From the NCBI GenBank assembly GCA_002495625.1, contig DAGC01000013.1, forward strand, positions 1 through 64,000: a stretch of 64,000 nt of DNA. Direction: 5' to 3'. The DNA comes from Methanobacterium sp. UBA375 (GTDB lineage Archaea > Methanobacteriota > Methanobacteria > Methanobacteriales > Methanobacteriaceae). Below the pieces are notes generated by a model. It made no database searches. It was given only the letters and a program-made list of their open reading frames with translations, and was not told the DNA's origin. Both the position numbers and the translations under genes were made by a program. Of this stretch, positions 63,540 to 64,000 are shown piece after piece. The first letter of the stretch is position 1. Each line of letters opens with the position of its first letter.

Positions 63540-64000
63540 CTATTTCTTGGATAGTTTCTCCTGAACCTTCTCACTTTCCAGTTCTCTTAAAGCGTCTTTC
63601 GCTATCCATTTAGCGCTTCTAGAATCTAATTGGTCCATTTTTTTTGCAACTGCTATTGCTTTCTGGTTCAAACTCAGGTTACGTTTGCCGATCTGTCTCA
63701 AGGCCCAGTTAACCGCCTTTTTAACGAAGTTTCTCTCATCTTCGGATTCTCTGATAATTAAAGAGAATAGTTCTTCGAACTTCTCATCGTCTGCCTTCTT
63801 ATCATGCACTGCTAAGGTGGCAATTAAGGTGAAGGCCGCTCTTTTTACGAACTCTTCATCCCGGGCGCTCCACTCTTCTATTTTCTGGTAGGCATAGGGT
63901 GTTTTCCGGAATAATTTCATACAGCACTGGTCGCAGACGTCCCATGAGTTAAATTCAAGGGCCCATCTCTCCATCTGTCCCTCGGTTACCTCTTTGGGGT
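63540..64000 (-). CDS. AlkD-like DNA alkylation repair protein (C-terminal part)
   Basis: The frame runs off the right edge without a start. The visible part contains the SWDVCDQCC motif of the AlkD-type HEAT-repeat glycosylases, then helical repeats (EEFVKRAAFTLIATLAVHDK, NFVKKAVNWALRQIGKRNLS, RSAKWIAKDALRELES). AlkD releases alkylated purines from DNA by a base-stacking mechanism; Trp and Asp positions in SWD are consistent. The C-terminus ends in a Lys tail. Confidence 0.75.
   Translation of the reverse strand, partial: PKEVTEGQMERWALEFNSWDVCDQCCMKLFRKTPYAYQKIEEWSARDEEFVKRAAFTLIATLAVHDKKADDEKFEELFSLIIRESEDERNFVKKAVNWALRQIGKRNLSLNQKAIAVAKKMDQLDSRSAKWIAKDALRELESEKVQEKLSKK

Overview
The window comes from a hydrogenotrophic methanogen of the Methanobacteriales, most likely the genus Methanobacterium. 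The evidence is a complete A1AO ATP synthase operon (HIKECFABD) with a four-helix AtpK, the archaeal tRNA-Ile2 enzyme TiaS, pseudomurein-binding repeats in a giant secreted protein (pseudomurein walls occur in this lineage), archaeal-type small genes (DUF61, DUF166, DUF22-like), archaeal TATA promoters, and ribosome binding sites of the GGTGAT/GGAGG type. There are two tRNAs (Gln-TTG, Lys-CTT), no rRNA and no CRISPR array.

Layout. 1-4.4 kb: end of an Ig-like surface protein, then serA, a YbjQ-type gene, an unknown TIM-barrel-like gene and an archaeal HTH regulator. 4.4-20.1 kb: an accessory island. It holds a 2210-residue secreted protein (seven pseudomurein-binding units, a carbohydrate-binding-like domain, two beta-helices, a C39 peptidase domain and a variable C-terminus), a membrane protein and other small membrane/TPR genes behind it, a displaced broken copy of the C39 cassette, a three-gene ABC-3C conflict system with an HNH effector, an IS6-type transposase, and small AbrB and HNH genes. 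20.2-35.7 kb: conserved core, with tiaS, a four-gene carboxylic-acid cluster (MmgE/PrpD, U32-like, class I fumarase-like, citrate synthase/citryl-CoA-lyase-like) and the ATP synthase operon. From memory, serA to ATP synthase is nearly continuous in Methanothermobacter (MTH_970 to MTH_952), so the island looks inserted into a conserved block.

35.7-40.4 kb: two decayed Fe-S protein fragments lying head to head, then an arsenic locus (DUF166 gene, arsC, a PEP-mutase/isocitrate-lyase-family gene, arsM, acr3). 40.4-50.7 kb: housekeeping and unknown genes, a solo Cas4-like nuclease, a 30-bp tandem repeat, a frameshifted cupin, the two tRNAs, a DrrAB-type ABC exporter, a metallo-beta-lactamase/rhodanese protein and a GC-rich stretch that may be a structured RNA. 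50.7-55.5 kb: an MFS exporter, a second beta-helix surface protein that has no ordinary start codon, two small regulatory-type genes and an empty or decayed stretch.

55.5-59.5 kb: a nitrogenase-like operon (NifH-, NifD- and NifK-like) whose D subunit keeps all P-cluster cysteines and both cofactor ligands (Cys271 and His442) but lacks the catalytic His195 equivalent. Its promoter has two identical palindromes, one on each side of the TATA box. This is the most attractive metabolic system here and probably belongs to the group IV (methylthio-alkane-reductase-like) nitrogenase relatives. 59.6-64 kb: an MNT/HEPN module with a broken HEPN, a flavin-binding-type oxidase, TspO, a VapBC pair, an AbrB-like gene and part of an AlkD-like gene.

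The ORFs were read by eye. Family calls rest on remembered motifs, not searches.
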